Source: Candidatus Melainabacteria bacterium
GTDB lineage: Bacteria > Cyanobacteriota > Vampirovibrionia > Obscuribacterales > Obscuribacteraceae
Direction of reading: 5' to 3'
DNA: 64,000 nucleotides
NCBI GenBank assembly: GCA_003151275.1
Contig: PLXC01000074.1
Location: forward strand, 1-64,000
This document shows, piece after piece, positions 43,160-51,694 of this stretch; position 1 is the first letter of the stretch; each line of letters starts with the position of its first letter. The position numbers and the translations under genes were made by a program. The notes under the pieces were generated by a model, which did no database searches, was not told the origin of the DNA, and worked only from the letters and a program-made list of their open reading frames with translations.

Positions 43160-44302
43160 ATGGACGCAACCAAGCTGCCTACCACCGAGCATGATTTGAA
43201 TGAGGCGGCTGAAAAGCTCGAGCCCGTCACGGATATTTTGGCCAAACCAGTCTATTCTGCAGAACTTACCGAATTTCTGAGCAGTGCTAAATCGAAAAAC
43301 CAGCGAGCCGTTGTTGACATAACCGTCTGGGGCTGGGGGCGAATTGCTTTAGGCGTCGGTTTTTTTGCGTTTTTTCCGAATCCGCTAACTTACGTTGTAG
43401 CGATCCTGTTCATTTCCTCTGGGATGGGCATACTTGTGGCGCTTTCGCATGAATCTCAGCATTCTGCTTTGCTGCGCAGTAAGAAGTGGAATGATCGCGT
43501 CGGTGCCTGGCTTTGCGCTTATCCTGTTGGATCTGTCTATGGCTCCTCACGTGCTGTTCATTTAGCTCACCACAAGTATTTGAATACACCTCAGGATCCC
43601 GATCGTCATTTCCACATGGAAGAAGATAAGTCGACACCAGAACAATTCGCGAATTACTTTGTTCGGCTGCTCTTCGGCGGGCAACTCTGGAATAGCATTG
43701 TCGTAAATGGGTTTCTCCGACATCGGGCGAACAACTCACTGCAACAATCAGTCAGCCAATCCCCGGATAAAGTGAGCGGCTTGTCCGCGGAGAATCTTGT
43801 CGCATTCCCTCCGACCGAACCCACTCCGACCGGACCTGTCATTGTGCTACCGAAACAAAAATTGCCTGAAGTAGCTAATCTTCTCCCCGTGCAGATCGTA
43901 ATCTTTGGGCTATTGTGGTTGGCGACAGGATTCTGGTGGTCATATTTGGCTCTCTGGTTGGTGCCGATTTTCACGCTTGGAACGTTCTTTGGTTACTTGC
44001 GCGGTTTCATTGATCACGCGAGACTAACTGACGACGACAACAAACTTGCCGCGGGCAGACTGATCTCAGTACCTAATCCGTCGCTTTGGGATCGCGCTCT
44101 TTTGACGGGGCTCGATTTTCACTTCCACGCTGAGCACCATTTCTTTCCAGCTGTGCCGCACTATTACTTGCCTCAATTGCACAAGATTCTGCAAAACGAC
44201 GAACAGTTTCGAGATCGCTACCTCGTTCGCCCCACTTATTTCAGCTTCCTGCGCGATTATTGGAAGCAAATAAGTTTAGGAGCGGGCAATTCAGCCCGGT
44301 GA
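43160..44302 (+). CDS. Membrane fatty acid desaturase-type protein, paralogue 1
   Basis: A 380-residue di-iron membrane enzyme with the three His boxes: HESQHSA near 96, HLAHHKYLNTP near 133 and HAEHHFFP near 323. Two hydrophobic hairpins (VGFFAFFPNPLTYVVAILFISSG and LLPVQIVIFGLLWLATGFWW) span the membrane. The superfamily covers acyl-lipid desaturases and carotenoid or sphingolipid hydroxylases; the substrate is not clear. A Pro/Ser-rich insert near 195-225 is longer than in its paralogue at 50422-51450. It lies 3 nt upstream of the radical SAM gene, so they are co-translated. Confidence 0.85.
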   Translation: MDATKLPTTEHDLNEAAEKLEPVTDILAKPVYSAELTEFLSSAKSKNQRAVVDITVWGWGRIALGVGFFAFFPNPLTYVVAILFISSGMGILVALSHESQHSALLRSKKWNDRVGAWLCAYPVGSVYGSSRAVHLAHHKYLNTPQDPDRHFHMEEDKSTPEQFANYFVRLLFGGQLWNSIVVNGFLRHRANNSLQQSVSQSPDKVSGLSAENLVAFPPTEPTPTGPVIVLPKQKLPEVANLLPVQIVIFGLLWLATGFWWSYLALWLVPIFTLGTFFGYLRGFIDHARLTDDDNKLAAGRLISVPNPSLWDRALLTGLDFHFHAEHHFFPAVPHYYLPQLHKILQNDEQFRDRYLVRPTYFSFLRDYWKQISLGAGNSAR

Positions 44303-44305
44303 AAT

Positions 44306-45895
44306 ATGCCAGAGCGCCAAAAACCGAAAATTCTCTTCGTGCAACCAAAGTTGCCTCCTTCGTTTTGGGGCATGGAATTTTCAGCGCCCTATGCCGGCTA
44401 TAAATATCCGAATCCGCCGCTAGGCCTGCTCACCCTGGCGGGGGCGATTTCTCCAGAATATGAAGTTGAAGTTCGGGATGAAAACGTAAAAGAAGTTCTG
44501 TACGAAACTGATGCAGACATAGTGGGCATCAGCGGTACGCTCTTGCATGAATTCCATTTATCCAGACTGAGGGAGATTGCGGAATACTTCCGAGCCGCAG
44601 GCAAAATAGTTTGCATCGGCGGCCCCGTTGCTAATTTGACACCAGATTCGGTGCGTAGCTATTGCCATGTTTTGTTTGAAGGCGAAGGGGAGTACACCTG
44701 GCCTCAATTCCTCAGCGACTTTATGCGAGATGAACATAAGGATCATTACGTTCAAGTCGACAAGATAGATATGACCGACGCACCTTTGCCGCGCATCGAT
44801 CTCGTCAACGCCAAAGACTACGGAGCGGCGCAGATCCAGACTACGCGAGGCTGCCCATTTACTTGCGAGTTTTGCGACATCATCGTCATGTACGGGCGAA
44901 AGGTTCGCGCAAAGCCGATTGCTCGTGTCCTCGAAGAAGTGAAGCTCTGGTGCGATGCTGGACAGCAATTTGTGTTCTTTTCTGACGACAATTTTGTTGG
45001 TAACAGAGTCTATGCAAAACAGCTGCTTCGAGCACTAGCAGACTTCAATGCCGGACGGAAGCATCCAGTGTACTTCTACACTCAAGCGAGCATTGACACA
45101 GCTAAGGACACCGCGCTCTTGGAACTAATGCGAGATGCTAATTTTGCAGGTGTTTTCATCGGCATTGAGAGTCCTCGCAAAGCCGCATTGGCAGAGACTC
45201 TAAAGATGCAGAACGTGCACACTGAAGATATGGCGGAAGCGATTCATACGATCCAATCTTATGGACTGTTTGTATCTGGTGGCATGATCATTGGTTTTGA
45301 TAGTGATGACATGGATATATTTGAAGAGCAGTTTCAATTTTTGCAACGGGCGGGTGTTCCTTTCGCCCAAATGAGCCTATTGGAGGCAATGCCGAAGACT
45401 CCTCTGTGGGCGAGGATGCAGGATTCAGGACGATTAATCGAATATCGTGAGGGACTTTGCACCAATATAAAACCAGTGATAATGACTTATGAAGAGCTGA
45501 TCACTGGTTACACTCGACTAATCAAAAAAGTCTATGAATTCGACAACTATGTTGAGCGGTATCTTACCAGTTTGAAATTTATGCAAGGCAACTTATTCAC
45601 CAACGATAAGCCGCGCCTGCACTTGCAAGCGTTGATTTCCTTTGTCAAAATCCTCACCTATTTTGCTTTATCAAGGGACGCGCGTCGGCGCAAGTTCTTG
45701 AGAGACATGGTCGTCGGAACATGGAAACTTCAGCCTCGAGCGTGGCGTTGGACGTTTAGATATATGGTTAACTTTATTCACTTTCACCAATTCGCGGAAA
45801 ATAACGTGATGGTGGTGATGGCGCCGGCTGTAGAAAGTAAAACTACAGTAGAAGCCAATCTTGCCGGAAAACCAGTTTATGGACTAACCGGTTAG
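44306..45895 (+). CDS. B12-binding radical SAM protein
   Basis: 529 residues. The N-terminal Rossmann-like cobalamin-binding domain (PPLGLLTLAGAI, ADIVGISGTLLHEFHLSRLREIAEYF, VCIGGPVAN) is followed by a radical SAM core with the 4Fe-4S motif CPFTCEFC (Cys near 182, 186, 189). The C-terminal extension after residue 390 (KVYEFDNYVERYL and beyond) resembles the DUF4070-type tail of lipid-modifying enzymes such as those of hopanoid methylation. Its tight linkage to a desaturase supports a role in lipid tailoring. The actual substrate is unknown. Confidence 0.85.
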   Translation: MPERQKPKILFVQPKLPPSFWGMEFSAPYAGYKYPNPPLGLLTLAGAISPEYEVEVRDENVKEVLYETDADIVGISGTLLHEFHLSRLREIAEYFRAAGKIVCIGGPVANLTPDSVRSYCHVLFEGEGEYTWPQFLSDFMRDEHKDHYVQVDKIDMTDAPLPRIDLVNAKDYGAAQIQTTRGCPFTCEFCDIIVMYGRKVRAKPIARVLEEVKLWCDAGQQFVFFSDDNFVGNRVYAKQLLRALADFNAGRKHPVYFYTQASIDTAKDTALLELMRDANFAGVFIGIESPRKAALAETLKMQNVHTEDMAEAIHTIQSYGLFVSGGMIIGFDSDDMDIFEEQFQFLQRAGVPFAQMSLLEAMPKTPLWARMQDSGRLIEYREGLCTNIKPVIMTYEELITGYTRLIKKVYEFDNYVERYLTSLKFMQGNLFTNDKPRLHLQALISFVKILTYFALSRDARRRKFLRDMVVGTWKLQPRAWRWTFRYMVNFIHFHQFAENNVMVVMAPAVESKTTVEANLAGKPVYGLTG

Positions 45896-45950
45896 AAACA
45901 GACTCGCGTGTGCTGTAATAGTTCAGGAATAGTGCAGGAATGGAGTTCGG

Positions 45951-47630
45951 GTGAAGTCATTCTTTCAGCGGTTTGCCGATAGAACAGAATTATTTTGCCG
46001 GCGGCATCCATGGAGCGCTGCTGCCTTTATCTTGATTTTCATTGTCGTGGTCATTCTCTTACGCGCCTCAATTTTGCGCTATCAAAATTACTTTGGCATG
46101 TATCACGATGATGGTGTGTATCTTGTTTCGGCCCAGTCTTTGAGCGAAAACCACGGCTATCGTATTGCGTCTTTGCCAGGCCAGCCTCACCAAACTAAAT
46201 ATCCGATTGGTTACCCTTTCTTGCTCTCTCTGGCTCTAAGGCTAATGCCGGTTTTTCCGGCGAATCTGCCGGCGCTAGAAGCTATGCAAGTGGCTCTTTC
46301 CGTTGCCGCGATTTTAGGTATGGTGTCCTATTTGGAGGCGACCAAGAAAGTGACCATTTTGCTCGGTTTAACCATCGCTGCTGCCTGTTTGCTGAATATG
46401 AGATTTATCGACTTTGCACCTATGCTGATGAGCGATCTGCCCAGCGCTGTGCTCCTGGCCGCTTGCATGTGGAGCGCTGAGAAGCAGTTACGGACGAAAG
46501 ACTCATTTAAGCCATGGGCTGGGCTCCTCATGGCTGCAGCAGTGACCGTGCGCACTCAGGCAATAGTTCTGGCGCCGGCTTTGTTTTGCTTCTATGTTTT
46601 CCGAAAGCGCTGGAAGACGTTGATTGCAACTTTTATCGTGGCATTCTTGTTCATTGCGCCCCAAATATGGTGGCAGTCGCATTATAGCAATAGTTCTCCG
46701 GATTTTATTACTTTCTACACCAACTATTTGAAGCATGCCTACATTACTGCACCTTCATTAGATGCAAGCTACCAGGCTATGTTGGGTAATTTCAATTGGT
46801 CGGTGGTTTTGCAGATTAATACCTATTTCCCGGGTCTTGAACAAATTTCCTATCAACTTCTTTCGCCGATTGCCTTTTTCCTAATCTACACTCTAGGCTA
46901 TGGTTTGCTTGTACTGCCATCGTCGATTGGGGTGCTCGTCAAAATCCGGCAAGCATCGTTACCCGCTCTGTTTTGTTTTTTCTACGCTGCTTTATTGTGT
47001 TGCTGGCCGAGTAAACTGGAATGGCGTCATATATTGCCCGTCATGGTTCTGGGCTATTACTTCTATTTTGTTGGATTTAGATTTCTTGCTTCCCAGATCA
47101 AAAGGATTGCTCATACTGGAAGGTTTTTTGCGGGCTTTTGTCGGGTCGTTTCTGTAACATTTTGCTGTTATCTGATCTGTGGTGCCGGCTTGCTATCCTG
47201 TTCGAAGGCGGGATGGATGAAAAGTATAGCCGTGCCACCACCTCCAGTCACTGCAACTGACTTTCAACAAGCTGTTTCTTGGGTTAAAGAAAATACCCCT
47301 GCCAACTCGGTCTTTGTTTGCAACAACGACCCTGTCTTTTATCTTTACACCAGACGCCATGCGATCATGCCTTCTCGTCTTGAAGTCTGGCGCTTTACCA
47401 CGGATCAATATGTGGATCCGAAATCCTTGCTGGAGGCGATTGAGTATAGCCACGCCACATACGTTATGAATGAGCCGGCCTTTCGTTCTATGGGCTACTC
47501 GTATACTCAATTGGCTCAATCCATTGAGGCGCTGAATAGGAAAACGCCCGGATTCTTAGTTCCTGTTTTTGAAAGTGCTAATAAGCTCGTTACTGTGTAT
47601 AAAATCGAGAAATCCATTCTTAAGCCTTAA
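45951..47630 (+). CDS. GT39/ArnT-type membrane glycosyltransferase
   Basis: A 559-residue polytopic protein with about 11 membrane helices. The first extracytoplasmic loop carries the acidic catalytic motif YHDDGVYLVSAQSL near 51-53, followed by KYPIGYPFLLSL, as in GT-C enzymes of the PMT/ArnT group that use polyprenyl-phosphate sugars. The C-terminal soluble region (about 435-559) ends in FLVPVFESANKLVTVYKIEK. GTG start with GGAG 6 nt upstream, 55 nt after the radical SAM gene. A decayed copy of its 3' end occurs at 48178-48261. Confidence 0.8.
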   Translation: MKSFFQRFADRTELFCRRHPWSAAAFILIFIVVVILLRASILRYQNYFGMYHDDGVYLVSAQSLSENHGYRIASLPGQPHQTKYPIGYPFLLSLALRLMPVFPANLPALEAMQVALSVAAILGMVSYLEATKKVTILLGLTIAAACLLNMRFIDFAPMLMSDLPSAVLLAACMWSAEKQLRTKDSFKPWAGLLMAAAVTVRTQAIVLAPALFCFYVFRKRWKTLIATFIVAFLFIAPQIWWQSHYSNSSPDFITFYTNYLKHAYITAPSLDASYQAMLGNFNWSVVLQINTYFPGLEQISYQLLSPIAFFLIYTLGYGLLVLPSSIGVLVKIRQASLPALFCFFYAALLCCWPSKLEWRHILPVMVLGYYFYFVGFRFLASQIKRIAHTGRFFAGFCRVVSVTFCCYLICGAGLLSCSKAGWMKSIAVPPPPVTATDFQQAVSWVKENTPANSVFVCNNDPVFYLYTRRHAIMPSRLEVWRFTTDQYVDPKSLLEAIEYSHATYVMNEPAFRSMGYSYTQLAQSIEALNRKTPGFLVPVFESANKLVTVYKIEKSILKP

Positions 47631-47640
47631 TATCCTGTCG

Positions 47641-47754
47641 ATGACGAAGCCAGATGCTATCGCCATGCCTATAAACTCAGATGTTTTGAATGCTTCGCGT
47701 CATGTCAACAACGTGCGGAAAGCCATGCAAGAAATTGAAAAACAGATGCGCTAA
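47641..47754 (+). CDS. Doubtful small ORF (37 aa)
   Basis: An ATG frame directly after the glycosyltransferase gene, product MTKPDAIAMPINSDVLNAS then a helical, charged RHVNNVRKAMQEIEKQMR. The composition looks protein-like, but there is no Shine-Dalgarno, and its stop overlaps the end of the convergent small membrane protein gene by 4 nt. It could be translated by coupling with the upstream gene (10 nt gap). Confidence 0.3.
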   Translation: MTKPDAIAMPINSDVLNASRHVNNVRKAMQEIEKQMR

Positions 47755-48035
47755 TCATCGTGTTTAAAGCGCCAAATTAACAGCCGAATTCCACAATACA
47801 AACCCCATAAAAAGAGTCCCACAAAACCGCCGCCCAGACCGCCGAGCAAAAAATACACTACATCGTGAGTGGCGCTTAAGCTCACATTTGTGCCACTGGA
47901 ATTCCAGCGAAATAGCTCATCGCGTTGACAAAGAAAACAGTAAATCCCACCTGCTACGAATGCAAGTGCAAAGAATATTGCTGGAGTTACCCAGCTAGGA
48001 CTTTTTTTTGGACTTGGTTCAATCGTTTGTGTCAT
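47751..48035 (-). CDS. Small membrane protein with two helices (94 aa)
   Basis: No family recognised. Two hydrophobic segments (WVTPAIFFALAFVAGGIYCFL and VVYFLLGGLGGGFVGLFLWGLYCGI) form a likely hairpin, with a short polar loop between them and a basic C-terminus (RLLIWRFKHDD). It is bounded by the glycosyltransferase relic on one side and the end of the glycosyltransferase gene on the other. The start ATG follows TTAGGGC. Confidence 0.6.
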   Translation of the reverse strand: MTQTIEPSPKKSPSWVTPAIFFALAFVAGGIYCFLCQRDELFRWNSSGTNVSLSATHDVVYFLLGGLGGGFVGLFLWGLYCGIRLLIWRFKHDD

Positions 48036-48177
48036 GCCCTAAGTATAACCAGTTCAGCGCAGAGGAGCCCGCATCGAATCGCGAGAGTTTGAGATCCTCG
48101 CCAAAGAGCATGGCTTGGAGCGCGAAGAGGACGGAATGGCAGTTATACTCAGTTGGCACGAGCCATAGGCGACAAGT

Positions 48178-48261
48178 CCCGGATATTTAGTTCCTGTTTT
48201 TCAAAGTGATCATAAACTGATCACGGTGTACAAAACGGTTGGTCACAAACGTACAAAATGA
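48178..48261 (+). pseudogene. 3' relic of a second GT39-type glycosyltransferase
   Basis: The frame reads PGYLVPVFQSDHKLITVYK before its stop, nearly the same as the PGFLVPVFESANKLVTVYK terminus of the glycosyltransferase ending at 47630. DNA identity is also high (TTAGTTCCTGTTTTT shared). Nothing similar is recognisable before 48178, so only the tail of a duplicated gene survives. The rest of the 48036-48409 gap shows no gene. Confidence 0.7.
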
Positions 48262-48409
48262 ATCTCGGTTTCCACGATTCGCTCCAAACAATGCGAAATA
48301 CTAGTCGAAATGTGTATTGTTGCACCGCATTTGGTGCGAATCGGCATCGCCTTCAATCGAAGCGGCGAATGGCGCTCTATGCACCAGTATGCGATCTGAC
48401 AATCAATAG

Positions 48410-50344
48410 TTGGATAAAGCTTGCATCTCAGAAGAGCGCTTGGTAGTATTGCCGTCTAGAGACTTGCTTTCCGGAAACAAATTCTTGAAAAACTGCAACT
48501 CGGACTTGAAGTCACAGGGGCTTTCGAGGCGTCATTACCTTTATGCTGTAGCAGTGGGCGTTGCAGTTCTTTGTTGCATTGACAAGGCGCTATCAACACC
48601 GGTTGCAGAGACCACAACAAAGACACCACCAGCGGCGTCACATGAAAGTGCAGGCTTTCAGCAGAAAGATCGCCAAGAGGATAATGACCGGCAGCATTGG
48701 GGTAATGGAAACAACCCTGGCAATCGTCATGCTGAAACGCTTGAGCAGTGCAATCAATTTCTCGCAGAAGCTAAGGATAATCTCAAACTCCAAATGCGTG
48801 CTTATGATCTGCGTGGACACTGTTATTTAAGGCTAGGAAAGTATCCGGAAGCAATAGGTGATCTCTCAAAGGCGATTGAGCTACACACGAAGCCCACTTC
48901 TGATGCAAATGTTTTGAATCAGGAAATGGCGCGCTTCCGCTATTCGATGAAGGTGGCCAAGTTATTCAAAGCCAGAAGCGAGGCTTACAGAAAACTGGGC
49001 AATCTGCAGTCGGCTTCCAACGACGAAAAACAATTCCATCTTTTAAAATTGATGCCCGACGCCGATCGTTGCATGAGAGAAGGTCGAGACACCGAAGCAT
49101 TGGCGGTGCTTAACGAAATGCTTCAACTTGATCCTAAAGATGCGTGGGCCTACTCAACTAGGGGCATTATCTATTCGAACCAGGGAAATCACACGAATGC
49201 CCTTGCCGATTTCGACAAGTATGTTAGCATTCAGCCCAAAAGCCCAGCTGCTTTCTATTACCGAGCTGGTGCCTATTTCCAATTGGAGCAATACAAAAAA
49301 GCGGTTGATGATTTGACAGTTGTGGCTAAGATCAACCCTGCGATTGTTGCCATGACTCCATTGAAAGGGGTTATGAAGAAAGGGTTCAAGGACCATTCGA
49401 ATCGCATGGCGCGGAAACGGCACGGTGCATCTCAGATGGCTTACGGTTCAAGGCATGACCATCCAGGCGTTGATCACATAGCCCATGTACATGAAGCGGT
49501 TGCGGGTCAAGGACATGATGGACATGATTCACACGGAGTGGTTGCGGGTCAAAGACATGATGGACATGATTCACATGGAGCGGTTGCAGGTCAAAGACAT
49601 GATGGATATGATTCACATGGAGCGGTTGCAGGGAAAGGACATGAAGGATATGAACCGCATGGAGAGCTGTCGGGACATAAACACACCAGACATCTGGCGC
49701 AAGGAGCGCATGGCTTTGGCGGCGACAAAATTAATAGAGGCTTGAGGGGTAAACTGCGCACCCAGCCCGTGACTATGGCGGACGTCTACTCGCTGCGAGC
49801 AATGTGTTATTCCAAACTGGCTTCCCATCAACAGGCAGTCGCTGATTGGTCGCGAGCGATCACCGCCTTCAGTGTCGACGGCGCTAAAAATGACGATACT
49901 TTGGCGAGATTGATTATCGCGCGCGCGAAGGAATATGCATCTGTTGGGCAGGACCAACAAGCGATTAGTGACTTTGTGCGCGCGACTAAGATGAGCAACG
50001 ATGCCGCAAAAGACACTGACGCTTTTTACGAACTAGCTCAGATATACGAGAAGCAGAGTAAGTTTCCTCAGGCAATACATGAATATGATTCGGCGATCGC
50101 AGCAGATCCAGAATTCGGCGAGGCTTTCTTCGCACGTGGTCAGGCTTATGCCGCGCAGAAGCAGTTCGCCAGGGCTGTGCCTGATTACACTGTAGCCATT
50201 GAGATTTTGCCGGGGAATGGCAGGATTTATTACTATCGTTCTTTGGCGTATAGAGCGATGCAGAAAGCCGACTATGCAGAGAGAGACTTACGAGAGAGTC
50301 AACGACTTGACTACCAGGACTTAGGATCCAAACCAAGGCTCTAA
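48410..50344 (+). CDS. TPR protein with His-rich tandem-repeat insert
   Basis: A 644-residue protein: an N-terminal membrane helix near 42-60 (HYLYAVAVGVAVLCCI), an N-terminal TPR block (about 110-315), a His/Gly/Asp-rich insert (about 335-445) containing four VAGQxHDGHDSHG-type units, and a C-terminal TPR block (about 460-640). The insert is a likely metal-binding or flexible spacer. The start is uncertain: TTG 48410 lacks a Shine-Dalgarno and no early ATG exists in frame. Its gene converges with that of desaturase 2. Confidence 0.75.
   Translation: MDKACISEERLVVLPSRDLLSGNKFLKNCNSDLKSQGLSRRHYLYAVAVGVAVLCCIDKALSTPVAETTTKTPPAASHESAGFQQKDRQEDNDRQHWGNGNNPGNRHAETLEQCNQFLAEAKDNLKLQMRAYDLRGHCYLRLGKYPEAIGDLSKAIELHTKPTSDANVLNQEMARFRYSMKVAKLFKARSEAYRKLGNLQSASNDEKQFHLLKLMPDADRCMREGRDTEALAVLNEMLQLDPKDAWAYSTRGIIYSNQGNHTNALADFDKYVSIQPKSPAAFYYRAGAYFQLEQYKKAVDDLTVVAKINPAIVAMTPLKGVMKKGFKDHSNRMARKRHGASQMAYGSRHDHPGVDHIAHVHEAVAGQGHDGHDSHGVVAGQRHDGHDSHGAVAGQRHDGYDSHGAVAGKGHEGYEPHGELSGHKHTRHLAQGAHGFGGDKINRGLRGKLRTQPVTMADVYSLRAMCYSKLASHQQAVADWSRAITAFSVDGAKNDDTLARLIIARAKEYASVGQDQQAISDFVRATKMSNDAAKDTDAFYELAQIYEKQSKFPQAIHEYDSAIAADPEFGEAFFARGQAYAAQKQFARAVPDYTVAIEILPGNGRIYYYRSLAYRAMQKADYAERDLRESQRLDYQDLGSKPRL
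49497..49664 (+). repeat. Four tandem 42-bp units (minisatellite) inside the TPR gene
   Basis: Units begin at 49497, 49539, 49581 and 49623, each starting like CGGTTGCGGGTCAAAGACAT and coding for 14 residues (about AVAGQRHDGHDSHG). Units 2 and 3 are nearly identical; units 1 and 4 are more diverged. Because 42 is a multiple of three, gain or loss of units keeps the frame. Confidence 0.9.
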
Positions 50345-50421
50345 CGAAGTAGAAGTTAAAGAATCACAATCATTGGCGTCGGATATTATTTTTCTGTAGT
50401 GCACTGCAAGTTTTAGGACTG

Positions 50422-51450
50422 CTAATTCGTTTTATTAGATGCCTGCAGCGATGCATGAGCATTACTTTCATTTCTGTTTATCTGTGTCCAGTAATCCTTG
50501 ATGAACGAGGAGTACGACGGCCTCGTTAGATAGCGTGAGCGGTACTGTTCATCCGCCTGTAGCATGGTATGCAATGTTGGGAGATAGTAGTGCGGCACAG
50601 TCGGAAACATATGGTGCTCGGCATGGTATTTGAAATCGAACGATGCCAGAAATGCACGTTCTAGGAAGTTTGCGTTCAATATCGTTACTAAGCGATCCGC
50701 TGACTGGATAGAAGAGTCATCTGGAAGCCGGGCATGGTCAACGAATCCCCGCAGGAAGCCAAGGAAGGTGCCCAAAGTAAAAATCGGACCTAGCCAAATT
50801 GCGAAGTAGAGCCACCACTGTCCTGATACCGCCCATAGTGTCGACAGGATTACTAGTTGGACAGGAATAAGATTAAGAATCTCTGGGTGTCCTCGACGTG
50901 AGAGCACCACAACCGGTGCCGGCTTATCTGCAGACTGAGTTGATTCTTTATATAGTGGACGCAAGACGCCGTTTACTACGATGCTTGTCCAGAGCTGCCC
51001 ACCTAGTACCAGACGCAAGAAATGCCAGACGAATTGGCGGGGAGTATTTTTGTTTTCCTCGAAGTGAAAGTTGCGGTCTGGATCCTCAGGAGTGTTTAGC
51101 AATTTGTGGTGAGCCATATGAACAGCTCGCGATGAGCCATAAATAGATCCAACAGGATAGGCACAGAACCAGGCGGCAATTAAATCATTCCATTTTTTGT
51201 TCGGTAAAAATGCGCTGTGGTGTGCGTCGTGAGCGACCGCCAAAAGAGCACCCATGCGCGACGTGACAACCAAAAATGCAAAAGCAAACGTCAATACATT
51301 CGGAAAGAGCACGTAGACAGCTAGTCCCAAGATCAGCACTCCCCATGACCAAACAATCAAATCAACCAGTCCTCGGGACATTTTTGGTTTTGATGATTTG
51401 ACAAATCGGGTCACTAATTCGGAGCTAGCTTGCTTAGAGTCAGCGCTCAT
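50422..51450 (-). CDS. Membrane fatty acid desaturase-type protein, paralogue 2
   Basis: 342 residues, clearly paralogous to the protein at 43160-44302 (shared AWFCAYPVGSIYGSSRAVHMAHH, FTLGTFLGFLRGFVDHARL and FPTVPHYYLPTLH segments). Its boxes are HDAHHSA, HMAHHKLLNTP and HAEHHMFP. The first box differs (HDAHH against HESQH), which may reflect another substrate or position. Unlike paralogue 1 it is not followed by a radical SAM gene. It converges with the TPR gene. Confidence 0.85.
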   Translation of the reverse strand: MSADSKQASSELVTRFVKSSKPKMSRGLVDLIVWSWGVLILGLAVYVLFPNVLTFAFAFLVVTSRMGALLAVAHDAHHSAFLPNKKWNDLIAAWFCAYPVGSIYGSSRAVHMAHHKLLNTPEDPDRNFHFEENKNTPRQFVWHFLRLVLGGQLWTSIVVNGVLRPLYKESTQSADKPAPVVVLSRRGHPEILNLIPVQLVILSTLWAVSGQWWLYFAIWLGPIFTLGTFLGFLRGFVDHARLPDDSSIQSADRLVTILNANFLERAFLASFDFKYHAEHHMFPTVPHYYLPTLHTMLQADEQYRSRYLTRPSYSSFIKDYWTQINRNESNAHASLQASNKTN

Positions 51451-51469
51451 GAATAACCTTTTGGATTTA

Positions 51470-51694
51470 CTAAGTAGCAGATATTCTACCTATAGTAATT
51501 TCGTACCCACAAAAGTCAATGGCCAAGTAAGTTTCGGGAAATTCGAGTCTTAAATTCACAGCATTAAACGGACGCCCGCTGGAATCTCTGATTGCGACAA
51601 GCCGCGATTTAGTCGTTGAAATTGATGGGAGAGGACAAACATTACCTTCGGAGCGAATGAAGCCGGTAATTTCGATTTGAATCCGGATCCCCAA
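51470..51694 (-). CDS. Small protein after galK (74 aa)
   Basis: The TTG start follows immediately after the galK stop (TAGTTG), so translation would depend on coupling. The product has strand-like segments (RIQIEITGFIRSEG, NAVNLRLEFPETYLAIDFCGYEITIG) with the look of a small beta protein. No family recognised. It may simply be an open frame, but composition and position favour a real operon member. Confidence 0.4.
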   Translation of the reverse strand: MGIRIQIEITGFIRSEGNVCPLPSISTTKSRLVAIRDSSGRPFNAVNLRLEFPETYLAIDFCGYEITIGRISAT

